A DNA stretch of 64,000 bases, from assembly GCF_029023725.1 (NCBI RefSeq), contig NZ_CP119075.1, positions 2,599,501 to 2,663,500 of the forward strand, given 5' to 3'. Source of the DNA: Synoicihabitans lomoniglobus (lineage in GTDB: Bacteria; Verrucomicrobiota; Verrucomicrobiia; Opitutales; Opitutaceae). Below are positions 1 through 8,366 of this stretch, piece by piece (position 1 is the first letter of the stretch; each line of letters begins with the position of its first letter). The position numbers and the translations under genes were made by a program. The notes beneath the pieces are model-generated. The model saw only the letters and a program-made list of their open reading frames with translations, made no database searches and was not told the origin of the DNA.

Positions 1-342
1 TAGTTTCTATCAGCAACCTGATCTATATTTATCAATTCCGCCCTGTAACCCGACCGTCACATCTGGACTGAACAATCCTGCGCTGGCTCAGCCTGGCTCG
101 GTTTCACCACTATTCTGTCCCACCAACGTTCTTCCCGGTATTTTTCCTCAAATCATCCAAAGCGCCTTCCGCCACTCCGCACTTACCCTCGAATGAGAAA
201 TCTCGATCGGCTCGCCCAGGTAATAAATTTTTCGAGCGAGAGACCATGATCCCCCTCCGCCAAGCGAATCTATCCGTGGCGTTCCATTGATGTGTTTTTT
301 CGTTGACTGACATTTTTTGCTGTTTTCTTACTGTTACCGAAA
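1..342. other. Left-edge non-coding region upstream of the XRE-cupin gene
   Basis: No convincing gene is visible here. The base composition is less GC-rich than the operon that follows, and the only open frame (110-313, minus) has no family-like features. The stretch directly before 343 is T-rich and presumably carries the promoter of the regulator gene, but I cannot fix -35/-10 boxes with confidence. Confidence 0.5.
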
Positions 343-876
343 ATGTCTACCGAGACTCGTTTCGATTTTTCCGTGCTTCGCACCCTTCGTCGGCAACACG
401 ATATGACGCTCAACGGGCTATCCGAAGCGTCCGGTGTCTCCGTCGCGGTGATTTCGAAACTGGAGCGCAACCAACAAACGGCGGCGATCGACACGCTTTA
501 CCGCTTGGGACGCGCCTTCGGACTGAGCGCCACCGACCTGCTCTCCATGGCAGAATCCTCCCTCGCTCACCGCGTCGGCGAAAAATCGCACGCGCACGGT
601 GGATTTAGCTTCCGTGAAATCCGCTACGCCAACCTCGCTGCTCTGCTGGGATCGGCCCCGCAGGGAGCCGCCATTTCCCGTCCCGAAGTCCACCGCGACG
701 ACACCGAAGCCTGTTGGGTGCTCGAGGGAGAACTGCGTCTGAAACTCCCGCACGAGACCTGCAACCTCACCGCCGGCGACAGCGTTCAGTTCGACGCCAT
801 TCAAGAGCACACCTACGAGGCGCTCACCGACACCCGCTTCCTCATTCTCCATCTCCGCAAGGACAAACGCTACTGA
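343..876 (+). CDS. XRE-family transcriptional regulator with C-terminal cupin domain
   Basis: This 177-residue protein is a probable DNA-binding regulator with a built-in small-molecule sensor. Residues 10-65 form an XRE-type helix-turn-helix (LNGLSEASGVSVAVISKLER, then a second half resembling TLYRLGRAFGLS). Residues 105-175 form a cupin barrel, with an H-x-D-D-x-E-x-x-x-V-L-E-G-E-type first motif and a G-D-S-V-Q-F second motif. HTH-cupin proteins commonly control catabolic operons by binding a pathway sugar or acid in the cupin. The gene lies 103 bp upstream of a co-directional uronate-degradation operon, so it is the obvious local regulator; that link is inference from position. Activation and repression cannot be told apart from the sequence. 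Confidence 0.88.
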   Translation: MSTETRFDFSVLRTLRRQHDMTLNGLSEASGVSVAVISKLERNQQTAAIDTLYRLGRAFGLSATDLLSMAESSLAHRVGEKSHAHGGFSFREIRYANLAALLGSAPQGAAISRPEVHRDDTEACWVLEGELRLKLPHETCNLTAGDSVQFDAIQEHTYEALTDTRFLILHLRKDKRY

Positions 877-913
877 CGCAAAACGGTGGTATCCCTCCTC
901 CGGATACCGCCCC

Positions 914-970
914 ACCCCTCACCTCCTTCATACCTCCCACTTCAAACTTCAACCCTCATACTTCTTACTT
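914..970 (+). repeat. Pyrimidine-rich leader, related copy at 3193-3231
   Basis: The spacer before the GH88 gene is almost purine-free and shares blocks such as CCCCTCACCTC and ACTTCTTACTT with the spacer before the Gfo/Idh/MocA gene (3193-3231). Neither spacer has a usual Shine-Dalgarno sequence. The shared blocks suggest a small dispersed repeat or a common leader; function is unknown. Confidence 0.5.
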
Positions 971-979
971 CTTTCTCCC

Positions 980-2353
980 ATGCGTATTGACGAATCCCTG
1001 ACCCTCGCCGACCTCGCGCCGGCCCTTTCCCGTTTTTGGCAGCTCTCCGGCGACAAGATCGACCTTATGCTCCGTGAATATGATCTCGCTCAGGGATCAC
1101 CGGTTTTCACCCAGGCCGGCAAATATTCGACCCGGGGTTGGACCGAATGGACTGAAGGCTTTTACTACGGCTCGGCCTTCCTCCAATTCGACGCCACCGG
1201 CGAACAGCGTTTCGCCGATGAAGCCCGCAAGCTCACCGTCGAGCGCATGGCCTCGCACGTCTCGCACATCGGCGTGCACGACCACGGATTTAACAATCTC
1301 TCGACTTACGGCAACTGGCTGCGCCTCCAGCGCGAAGGCAAACTTCCGGCCGACCAAATCGATTTCTGCGAACTCGCCGTGAAAATTTCCGGGGCCGTGC
1401 AGGCCTCGCGCTGGTCACCCACCCACGACGGCGGCGGCTACATCTACTCCTTCAACGGTCCACACTCGCTTTTCGTCGACACCATTCGCAGCTGCCGGAT
1501 CGTCATGGTCGCGCATGCCATGGGTCACAGCCTCATGGGCGAGAACGACGAGTCCAACTCCCTGCTCGAACGCGCCCTCCAGCACATCGAGGCCACCGCC
1601 CGCTACTCCGTGTTCTACGGCGAGGGTCGCGACAGCTACGACGAGTGGGGCCGCACCGCTCACGAATCGGTTTTCAACCCCAACGACGGTCGCTTCCGTT
1701 GCCCCAATTCCCAACAGGGTTACTCCGGCTTCACCACCTGGACCCGCGGGCTCGCCTGGGCCATGGTCGGATTCCCCGAGCAATTGGAGTTCCTCGACAC
1801 CCTCAGCGATGCCGAGCTCGAGCCTTTCGGTGGTAAAGCCAAATGGCGTGAACTCATGCTCAAGGGCGCTCGTGCCACTTGCGACTGGTTCATCGCCAAC
1901 ACCCCTACCGACGGCATCCCTTACTGGGACGGCGGCGCTCCCGGTCTCGTCAATCTCGGCGATTGGCGCGAACGCGAATCCGAACCGTTCAATGCCCACG
2001 AGCCGATCGACAGTTCCGCCGCCGCCATCGGCGCGCAGGGGCTCATCCGTCTCGGTCGCTACCTCGGCGCCGACACCGCCGACGGTCGCCGTTACATCCA
2101 GGCCGGTCTCACCTCCTTCCGCACGCTGCTTACCGACACCTACCTCGGCATCGCGCCCGATCATCAAGGGCTCCTGCTCCACTCCATTTACCATCGCCCG
2201 AACAACTGGGACTACACGCCCGAGGGCCAATCCATCCCCTGCGGCGAGGCCTGCATGTGGGGTGATTATCACCTCCGCGAACTCGCGCTCTACGTCGATC
2301 GCCTTCGCCAGGATCAACCCGAGTATACGTTCTTCGGCTGCCTCAAATCCTAA
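980..2353 (+). CDS. GH88-family unsaturated glucuronyl hydrolase
   Basis: The 457-residue protein resembles glycoside hydrolase family 88 enzymes, which hydrate the 4,5-double bond of the terminal uronic acid left by polysaccharide lyases and release a 4-deoxy-5-keto uronate. The (alpha/alpha)6-barrel pattern is visible: TRGWTEWTEGFYYG near residue 51, the HDHGF motif at 100-104 with D101 in the place of a conserved acid, and FVDTIRS with D167 in the place of the second. A GQ/SGFTTWTRGLAWAM-type helix follows near residue 250. No signal peptide is seen, so it probably acts in the cytoplasm on imported oligosaccharides. It is the first gene of a tight operon (5-bp gap to the next) leading to KDG kinase and KDPG aldolase, which fits exactly. 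The native polymer (pectin, glycosaminoglycan, ulvan or similar) cannot be read from the sequence. Confidence 0.88.
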   Translation: MRIDESLTLADLAPALSRFWQLSGDKIDLMLREYDLAQGSPVFTQAGKYSTRGWTEWTEGFYYGSAFLQFDATGEQRFADEARKLTVERMASHVSHIGVHDHGFNNLSTYGNWLRLQREGKLPADQIDFCELAVKISGAVQASRWSPTHDGGGYIYSFNGPHSLFVDTIRSCRIVMVAHAMGHSLMGENDESNSLLERALQHIEATARYSVFYGEGRDSYDEWGRTAHESVFNPNDGRFRCPNSQQGYSGFTTWTRGLAWAMVGFPEQLEFLDTLSDAELEPFGGKAKWRELMLKGARATCDWFIANTPTDGIPYWDGGAPGLVNLGDWRERESEPFNAHEPIDSSAAAIGAQGLIRLGRYLGADTADGRRYIQAGLTSFRTLLTDTYLGIAPDHQGLLLHSIYHRPNNWDYTPEGQSIPCGEACMWGDYHLRELALYVDRLRQDQPEYTFFGCLKS

Positions 2354-2358
2354 CCGCC

Positions 2359-3192
2359 ATGTCTGCCGCCCCTCTCACCGATCTCGATCGGCTCTGTATC
2401 CACACCATCACGACCAAATCGTGGGACCTGGAAACCGCCGCCGCCAAGTTCTCCGCCGCCGGCGTCAAAGGCATCACCGTCTGGCGCGACACCTACGCTG
2501 ATCGTGACATCGCCGCCACCGGACGCATGCTGCGCGACCACGACTTATCCATCGTCTCCACCTGTCGCGGCGGATTTTTCCCTGGTGCCACCGCGTCCGC
2601 CCGTCAGACCGCCATCGATGACAACCGACGGGCCATCGCCGAAGCCCACGAGCTCGGCGCGCCGTTGGTGGTCCTGGTTTGCGGTGCGGTCCCCGGTCAA
2701 TCCCTCGAAGACTCCCGGAAACAGATCGCAGACGGCATTGCCGCCGTGCTGCCCGATTGTGAAGCCACCGGCGTGAAGCTCGGCATCGAGCCGCTTCACC
2801 CCATGTATGCCGACAGCCGCTCCGCCGTGAACACCCTCGGTCAGGCCAACGACATGTGCGAACAACTCAAGTCACCCCATGTCGGGGTGGCCGCCGACGT
2901 CTATCACTTGTGGTGGGATCCGAATCTGCAAACCGAGATCGCCCGCTGCGGTGAAATTGGCGCACTGTTCTCGTTCCACGTGTGCGACTGGCGCTCCCCC
3001 ACGATCGATTTCCTCAACGACCGCGGACTCATGGGAGAAGGCTGCATCAACATCCCCCAAATCCGCGGCTGGGTCGAAGACGCCGGTTTCACCGGTTTCA
3101 ACGAAGTCGAAGTCTTCTCCCACCGCCTCTGGGCCATGGATCAGGACGAATACCTCAAACAAATCATTCAAGCCTACCGCGACCACGTTTAA
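2359..3192 (+). CDS. Sugar phosphate isomerase/epimerase (TIM barrel)
   Basis: A 277-residue cytoplasmic protein of the AP endonuclease 2-like (xylose isomerase-like) TIM-barrel family. Typical strand-end motifs are present: GVKGITVWRDTY near residue 35, LGIEPLHPMY near 140 carrying a metal-binding Glu, VGVAADVYHLWWD near 175, and a C-terminal GFNEVEVFS segment supplying another acid. These proteins use a divalent metal to isomerise or epimerise sugars. The gene starts 5 bp after the GH88 stop. No KduI or KdgF homologue is visible in the operon, so this enzyme may take part in opening or isomerising the 4-deoxy-5-keto uronate. That role is inference. Confidence 0.85.
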   Translation: MSAAPLTDLDRLCIHTITTKSWDLETAAAKFSAAGVKGITVWRDTYADRDIAATGRMLRDHDLSIVSTCRGGFFPGATASARQTAIDDNRRAIAEAHELGAPLVVLVCGAVPGQSLEDSRKQIADGIAAVLPDCEATGVKLGIEPLHPMYADSRSAVNTLGQANDMCEQLKSPHVGVAADVYHLWWDPNLQTEIARCGEIGALFSFHVCDWRSPTIDFLNDRGLMGEGCINIPQIRGWVEDAGFTGFNEVEVFSHRLWAMDQDEYLKQIIQAYRDHV

Positions 3193-3233
3193 CCCCTCAC
3201 CTCAATTCATCCCTCAAACTTCTTACTTATAAA

Positions 3234-4373
3234 ATGAAAACCATCGGCATCATCATGAACGGCGTCACCGGACGCATGGGCACCAACCAACACCTCATTC
3301 GCTCCATCAAGGCGATCATCGACCAAGGCGGCATCAAGTTGCCCGACGGCGAGGTCATCATGCCCGACCCGGTCCTCGTCGGCCGCAATCAGGCAAAACT
3401 CGAAGCCCTCGCCAAACGCGTCGGCGTCAGCAAAGTTTCGACCGATCTCGACGCCGAGTTGGCCAAGCCCGAGAACATCATCTACTTCGACTCCACCCTC
3501 ACCGGTCAACGCCCCAACGGCGTGCGCAAGGCCATCGCCGCCGGCAAGCACATCTACTGCGAGAAACCCACCGCCACCACTTCGCAGGAAGCCATGGCGC
3601 TCTACAACGAAGTCACCGCCGCCGGTCTCAAGAACGGCGTCGTGCAGGACAAACTCTGGCTGCCCGGCTTGATGAAACTGCAGCACCTCATCGACACGGG
3701 CTTCTTCGGCAAAATCCTCTCCGTGCGCGGCGAATTCGGCTACTGGGTCTTCACCGGCGAACACGACACCCTGCAACGCCCTTCGTGGAACTACCGCAAG
3801 GAAGACGACGGAGGCATCATCGTGGATATGATCTGCCACTGGCAGTATGTGATCCAAAACCTCTTCGGTGACATCAAGTCGCTCACCTGCCTCGGCGCCA
3901 CCCACATTCCCGAGCGCGTCGACGAGAGTGGTAAAACCTACAAGTGCACCGCCGACGACTCGGCCTACGCCACCTTCGAGCTCAAGAACGGCGTCATCTG
4001 CCACTTCAATTCCTCGTGGGATGTCCGCGTGGATCGCGACGACCTCCTCACCCTCCAGGTTGACGGCACCCATGGCTCCGCCGTCGCCGGCCTGCGGGAT
4101 TGCAAATTCCAAGCCCTCGCCGCCACGCCTCGTTGTATCTGGAGTCCTGATACGGACAGCCCCATCAACTACAAGGACGGCTGGACCAAGGTCCCCACCA
4201 AGGAGCCTTTTGACAACGCGTTCAAGGTGCAGTGGGAACTCTTCCTCAAGCACGTCGTCACCGACTCCCCCTTCCCCTGGAACCTCAAGGAAGGCGCCAA
4301 GGGCGTGCAACTCGCCGAACTCGGTATCCAGTCCTGGGAAGAGCGCCGCTGGCTCGACATCCCCGAACTCTAA
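3234..4373 (+). CDS. Gfo/Idh/MocA-family NAD(P)-dependent oxidoreductase
   Basis: The 379-residue protein begins with a Rossmann segment, MKTIGIIMNGVTGRMG, in which GVTGRMG is the dinucleotide-binding turn. The catalytic-lysine motif of the family, YCEKPTATT, is near residue 107, and a C-terminal alpha/beta domain follows with GEFGYWVF and MICHWQYV segments. I start it at ATG 3234 because the family N-terminus begins there; an upstream extension in the same frame would run inside the previous gene. Gfo/Idh/MocA proteins oxidise or reduce sugars and cyclitols. Placed between an isomerase and an SDR in a uronate operon, it likely reduces or oxidises a deoxy-keto uronate intermediate. The exact substrate is not decidable. 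Confidence 0.87.
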   Translation: MKTIGIIMNGVTGRMGTNQHLIRSIKAIIDQGGIKLPDGEVIMPDPVLVGRNQAKLEALAKRVGVSKVSTDLDAELAKPENIIYFDSTLTGQRPNGVRKAIAAGKHIYCEKPTATTSQEAMALYNEVTAAGLKNGVVQDKLWLPGLMKLQHLIDTGFFGKILSVRGEFGYWVFTGEHDTLQRPSWNYRKEDDGGIIVDMICHWQYVIQNLFGDIKSLTCLGATHIPERVDESGKTYKCTADDSAYATFELKNGVICHFNSSWDVRVDRDDLLTLQVDGTHGSAVAGLRDCKFQALAATPRCIWSPDTDSPINYKDGWTKVPTKEPFDNAFKVQWELFLKHVVTDSPFPWNLKEGAKGVQLAELGIQSWEERRWLDIPEL

Positions 4374-4385
4374 ACCGGAATCGGA

Positions 4386-4480
4386 GCCCACGAAATCACA
4401 CGAAAAAACACTAAAAACAATCCCGTAGATACGCCTGACCAACGAAATATTTCGTGTGGTTTAGTGTGATTTAGTGGGCC
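4386..4480. repeat. Intergenic palindrome, CACGAA class (copy 1 of 3)
   Basis: Left arm 4386-4416 (GCCCACGAAATCACACGAAA...) and right arm 4450-4480 (ending TTTAGTGGGCC) are imperfect inverted repeats around a short spacer. Related elements are at 20752-20869 and 47728-47856. It ends only 6 bp before the ATG of the SDR gene, so it would be transcribed within the operon and could fold at that start. Confidence 0.8.
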
Positions 4481-4486
4481 CATAAA

Positions 4487-5260
4487 ATGAATAAAACTGC
4501 ACTCGTCACCGGTGGTTCCCGCGGCATTGGCTTCGGCATCGCCACCGCCCTCGCCCAGGAAGGCTGGAACCTCGTCATCAACGGCATGCGTCCGGTCGAA
4601 TCCGTTTCCGGTCCCCTCGATGAATTGCGCGCTCACGGCGTGCAAGTCGCCTACGCCCCCGGCGACATCGGCAGCGCCACCGGCCGCGCTGCCATCATCG
4701 CGGCCGCCCAGGCCGCCGCCGGTGGATGCATCAACCTGCTCGTCAACAACGCCGGTGTCGCCCCCAAGGTGCGCGCCGACTTGCTGGAAACGTCCGAGGA
4801 GAGCTACGACTTCGTAGTCGATACCAACCTCAAGGGCGTATTCTTCCTCACGCAGGCCTTCGCCAAGGCCATGGTCGCGGCCAAACAGGCCGATGCCACG
4901 TTCTCCGGCGGCATCATTAACATCACGTCGATCTCGGCCACCGTGGTCAGCATCAACCGCGGCGAATACTGCATCGCCAAGGCCGGCTTCGGCATGCTCA
5001 CCCAGCTCTTCGCGACCCGCTTGGGCGGCGAAGGCATCCCGGTCTACGAGGTGCGCCCCGGTGTCATCAAGACCGACATGACCTCCGGCGTGACCGACAA
5101 ATACGACAAACTCATCGCCGAAGGGCTCTGCGTGCAGCCGCGCTGGGGCTTCCCCGACGACATCGGTAAATCCGTCGCCGCGCTCGCTCGCGGGGACTTC
5201 CCCTTCAGCACCGGCCAAGTCGTCATGGTTGACGGCGGCCTGACAATTCCCCGTCTTTAA
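4487..5260 (+). CDS. SDR-family oxidoreductase, probable uronate-pathway reductase
   Basis: This 257-residue classical short-chain dehydrogenase has the cofactor motif TGGSRGIG at residues 8-15, the NNAG motif (LLVNNAGVAP), the active-site serine in NITSISA, and the catalytic Y161-x-x-x-K165 pair (EYCIAKAG). It ends in the usual VMVDGGLT motif. It resembles FabG/KduD-type enzymes. In this operon the expected job is interconversion of a 4-deoxy-5-keto uronate with 2-keto-3-deoxygluconate, feeding the kinase immediately downstream; this is context inference. The start codon sits just after an inverted-repeat element, with no recognisable Shine-Dalgarno sequence. Confidence 0.87.
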   Translation: MNKTALVTGGSRGIGFGIATALAQEGWNLVINGMRPVESVSGPLDELRAHGVQVAYAPGDIGSATGRAAIIAAAQAAAGGCINLLVNNAGVAPKVRADLLETSEESYDFVVDTNLKGVFFLTQAFAKAMVAAKQADATFSGGIINITSISATVVSINRGEYCIAKAGFGMLTQLFATRLGGEGIPVYEVRPGVIKTDMTSGVTDKYDKLIAEGLCVQPRWGFPDDIGKSVAALARGDFPFSTGQVVMVDGGLTIPRL

Positions 5261-5279
5261 AGCCCCCCCCTTAATAGCC

Positions 5280-6377
5280 ATGTCATTGAACATCCGTCCT
5301 GCTTCCGAATGCCAATTTGATCAGATCTCGCTCGGCGAGGTCATGCTGCGTCTCGACCCCGGTGAGGGTCGCATCCGCACCACCCGCTCCTTCCGAGCGT
5401 GGGAAGGCGGCGGCGAATACAACACCTCCCGCGGCCTGCGCAAATGCTTCGGCTACAAAACCGGCGTCGTCACCGCCTTCGTCGATAACGAGGTCGGCCA
5501 TCTCATCGAGGACTTCATCATGCAGGGCGGCGTCGCCACCGACTTCATCCAATGGCGTGAAGACGACGGCATCGGCCGCAGCGTGCGCAACGGCCTCAAC
5601 TTCACCGAACGCGGCTTCGGCATTCGCGGCGCGGTCGGCGTGCCCGATCGCGGCAACACCGCCGTATCCCAACTCAAAGTCGGCGACGTCGATTGGGATC
5701 ACATCTTCGGCGAGCTCGGTGCCCGCTGGTTCCACACCGGCGGCATCTACGCCGCGCTCTCCGAGACCACGCCCGAAGTCGTGCTCGAAGCCGTGCAGTC
5801 CGCCCAAAAATACGGCACCATCGTTTCCTACGATCTCAACTACCGCCCGTCGCTGTGGAAGAGCATCGGCGGCCACGCCCGCTGCCAGGAGGTCAACCGC
5901 GAGATCGCCAAATACGTCGATGTCATGATCGGCAACGAGGAAGACTTCACCGCCTCCCTCGGCTTTGAAGTCGAAGGCGTCGACGAGAACATCAGCGAAA
6001 TCGAAACCGGCGCCTTCCAGCGCATGATCGAAACCGCCGTCGCCGCGTATCCAAACTTCAAGGTCGCCGCCACCACCCTGCGCCGCGTCATCACCGCCAC
6101 CAAGAACGACTGGAGCGCCATCCTCTGGCACGACGGTAAATTCCACGAGAGCCGCAAGTATCCCGAACTTGAGATCCTCGACCGCGTCGGCGGCGGCGAC
6201 AGCTTCGCCTCCGGCGTGCAGTTCGGCTTCATGGAATTCAACGACGCCCAAAAGGCCGTCGAATACGGCGCCGCCCACGGCGCCCTCGCCTCTACCACCG
6301 CCGGCGACACCTCCATGGCCACCCGCAAGGAAGTGGAGAAACAAATCTCGGGTGGCGGCGCCCGCGTCGTCCGGTAA
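5280..6377 (+). CDS. kdgK: PfkB-family sugar kinase, probable 2-keto-3-deoxygluconate kinase
   Basis: The 365-residue protein is a ribokinase/PfkB-fold kinase. The anion-hole and catalytic motif is DRVGGGDSFASGV, with GGGD at residues 304-307 and D307 as the expected base. The N-terminal substrate region GEVMLRLDPGEGRIRTTRSF and the EGGGEYNTSRGL segment are typical of KDG kinases, as is the ARWFHTGGIYAALSE strand. It would phosphorylate KDG at O6 with ATP. The next gene is a KDPG aldolase 18 bp downstream, which strongly supports the assignment. The usual GAGD is GGGD here, a tolerated change. Confidence 0.87.
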   Translation: MSLNIRPASECQFDQISLGEVMLRLDPGEGRIRTTRSFRAWEGGGEYNTSRGLRKCFGYKTGVVTAFVDNEVGHLIEDFIMQGGVATDFIQWREDDGIGRSVRNGLNFTERGFGIRGAVGVPDRGNTAVSQLKVGDVDWDHIFGELGARWFHTGGIYAALSETTPEVVLEAVQSAQKYGTIVSYDLNYRPSLWKSIGGHARCQEVNREIAKYVDVMIGNEEDFTASLGFEVEGVDENISEIETGAFQRMIETAVAAYPNFKVAATTLRRVITATKNDWSAILWHDGKFHESRKYPELEILDRVGGGDSFASGVQFGFMEFNDAQKAVEYGAAHGALASTTAGDTSMATRKEVEKQISGGGARVVR

Positions 6378-6395
6378 TCAACCGTCACACTCAAC

Positions 6396-7046
6396 ATGTT
6401 CGCTGAAGCCACTCGCACTCGCCTGTCCGCCGCCGGAGTCGTTCCGGTCGTGGTCATCAATGACGCCGCTCAAGCCGTCCCGCTCGCTCGCGCGTTGCTC
6501 GCGGGTGGCGTCGGTGTGATCGAACTCACCCTGCGCACCGCCGCTGGACTCGATGCCATCAAAGCCATCGCCACCGAAGTGCCCGACATGCTCGTCGGCG
6601 CCGGCACGGTCCTGACCACCGAGCAAGTGCGCGAGGTCCACGCCGCTGGCGCCGCCTTCGCGGTCGCTCCGGGAACCTCCCGCACCACCCTCGCCGCGGC
6701 ATTGGAAGTTGGGCTGCCCTTCGCCCCCGGCGTGATGACGCCCAGCGACATCGAAACGGCCATGACCATGGGCTGCCGCATGCTGAAATTCTTCCCGGCC
6801 GAAAGTGCCGGCGGCGTGCCTCACCTCAAGGCGATGTCCGCGCCCTACGCCCACCTCGGCGTCAAGTTCATGCCCACCGGCGGCATCAAGTCCGGCCAAC
6901 TCGCCGACTACCTCGCCGTGAAAACAGTCGCCGCCGTCGGCGGCTCCTGGCTCGCCACCGCCGCCCAAATCGACGCCGGAGATTGGGACGCCATCACGGC
7001 CCAAGCCGCCGACGCCATGGCCATCGTGCGCCAAGCCCGCGGCTGA
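6396..7046 (+). CDS. eda: KDPG / KHG aldolase
   Basis: The 216-residue protein is a class I aldolase of the KDPG family. It cleaves 2-keto-3-deoxy-6-phosphogluconate to pyruvate and glyceraldehyde-3-phosphate. The key motifs are all present: the catalytic Glu in GVIELTLRT (E43), the phosphate/substrate loop GAGTVLT (68-74), and the Schiff-base lysine K131 in MLKFFPAES. The phosphate-binding MPTGGIK motif follows near residue 158. The length matches the family. It is the last gene of the uronate operon and closes the route into central metabolism. Confidence 0.93.
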   Translation: MFAEATRTRLSAAGVVPVVVINDAAQAVPLARALLAGGVGVIELTLRTAAGLDAIKAIATEVPDMLVGAGTVLTTEQVREVHAAGAAFAVAPGTSRTTLAAALEVGLPFAPGVMTPSDIETAMTMGCRMLKFFPAESAGGVPHLKAMSAPYAHLGVKFMPTGGIKSGQLADYLAVKTVAAVGGSWLATAAQIDAGDWDAITAQAADAMAIVRQARG

Positions 7047-7541
7047 TAATCAGCGACGTAATTTTTTCCACAGAGACGCCAGGACGCAGAGCTCGCAGAG
7101 GGCAATGTATCTTGAGACGAGACTTCGCGCCCCCCGCGTCTTGTATGTTGCACCCCGTGATTACGAGTCATTGTGCACCGGCAAGAGGCGAAGCCGAAGC
7201 CGGCTTCGGCGCGATTGCACCATCGGCGTTCAACGTTTGAATGGTGCCTCCCAGGTTGCCGTGCGGGTCGGCCGCCCGCACGGCTCGGCTCCCCTTTTAG
7301 TCTGAACCTACATCACCGGCCGTTCCGCATAGGCGTTGGGGCAACAGCCCCATTGAACCCGACCCTTTTCGGCTACTTTTCTACTCTCTCGATTTGGGCT
7401 TGGAGAGCTCGTTTAGAAAAAGTTTGGCGCCGATGACGTTTTCGGACCCGAAATTACGCTCTTAACACATAGGGAGCCACACTCCCTCGGAGTTCAACAA
7501 CGTCTTCACCACCGATAGCCAAACCTGAACGATAGCCGGTC
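7047..7541. other. Non-coding spacer with inverted repeats
   Basis: No gene is seen in these 495 bp. The stretch holds a degenerate dispersed palindrome (7068-7150), a short palindrome GCCGAAGCCGGCTTCGGC near 7190, paired GCACCAT/ATGGTGC blocks at 7217-7223 and 7241-7247, and a strong 10-bp stem (GCCGTGCGGG with its complement) near 7258-7285. The last could terminate the uronate operon, but no clean T-tract follows directly. The promoter of the PEP-CTERM gene must lie at the right end. Confidence 0.6.
7068..7150. repeat. Intergenic palindrome, CGCAGAG class (copy 1 of 2)
   Basis: Left arm 7068-7100 (CACAGAGACGCC...CGCAGAG) and right arm 7123-7150 are degenerate inverted repeats. The centre TGAGACGAGACTTCGCG matches that of the copy at 27927-28017 (TGAGAGGAGTCTTCGCG), showing common descent. 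Confidence 0.65.
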
Positions 7542-8366
7542 ATGATTCCTCAGCCACTTCCTCAAAGTCTAAAACACACGCTCACAGCCCCGTTCCCATC
7601 GGCCCTAAAACGATTCAGCGTGGGTCTTCTCGGCGCTCTCCTGCTGGGCGCATCCGCTCAAGCCCAAACGACCATCACTTGGGAAACCGCCCATAATATT
7701 ACCGGCGATACCGATGTGCTCACCACCGGCACGTTGGTTGACGCCTTCAACTTGGGTGGCTCAGGAGTTCCAGCTACCACGGTCAACGGCGTCACATTTT
7801 CTTCGTTCGAGTTCCCTGGAGGCGATTCGTCCTCCATCACCCTAGGCAATTATAGCTTCATGGAAGACCCGGGCTTTCTGAGATTTTTTAATGACTTGGG
7901 CAATTCCGATAGTGGAGAGTTCGCCAACTTGTCAGCGTCTTATCAGTCGTTACTCTCGAGCACTGTGGGGGCCAATAACACTATTACGCTCACCCTTACC
8001 GTCAGCGGTCTGGAGGCAGGCAACCAATATCTTTTCCAATGGTGGAACAGTGTTTCCGGTGAGAATGATTCCTTTTTCTCCACAGCAACCGCGGGCAACG
8101 CACTTGTGCTCGATTCAAATACGGGCGACGCCGTCGGCGCACTGGGTGAGTATGGAGTCGGATACTTCACCGCCATCGGATCGACCATGGACATAGCATT
8201 CACCGGCACGGACACTCCCTTCCTCAACGCGTTTCAGCTTCGCAACGTTTCGGCCGTGCCCGAGCCCGCTTCCGCCGCCGCGGTCTTCGGCATGTTGGCC
8301 TTGGGGGCCGTGATGGCGCAACGTCGCCCCGCCCGCAGAGAAGCCCGCTACACAAATAATCTTTAG
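7542..8366 (+). CDS. PEP-CTERM sorting-domain surface protein
   Basis: The 274-residue protein has a long Sec signal peptide (basic start, hydrophobic VGLLGALLLGASAQA, cleavage near residue 41). The mature part is beta-rich, low in charge and full of Thr, Ser, Gly and Asn. The C-terminus carries the PEP-CTERM tripartite signal: VPEPAS, a hydrophobic stretch (VFGMLALGAV), and an Arg-rich tail (QRRPARRE). Such proteins are handled by an exosortase, which is not in this window, and are linked to exopolysaccharide-bearing outer envelopes. The function of the mature domain is not recognisable. Confidence 0.88.
   Translation: MIPQPLPQSLKHTLTAPFPSALKRFSVGLLGALLLGASAQAQTTITWETAHNITGDTDVLTTGTLVDAFNLGGSGVPATTVNGVTFSSFEFPGGDSSSITLGNYSFMEDPGFLRFFNDLGNSDSGEFANLSASYQSLLSSTVGANNTITLTLTVSGLEAGNQYLFQWWNSVSGENDSFFSTATAGNALVLDSNTGDAVGALGEYGVGYFTAIGSTMDIAFTGTDTPFLNAFQLRNVSAVPEPASAAAVFGMLALGAVMAQRRPARREARYTNNL

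Noticed and set aside
110..313. 67-codon minus-strand frame at the left edge
   Set aside because: No family similarity, no ribosome site, and an atypical composition.
1415..2317. Long minus-strand open frame opposite the GH88 gene
   Set aside because: GC-rich third positions keep the antisense frame open; composition is Gly/Val/Glu-skewed with no family motif, while the plus strand has clear GH88 motifs.
7258..7285. Rho-independent terminator of the uronate operon
   Set aside because: Strong GC stem but no adjacent T-run and more than 200 bp from the stop; recorded only as a hairpin.
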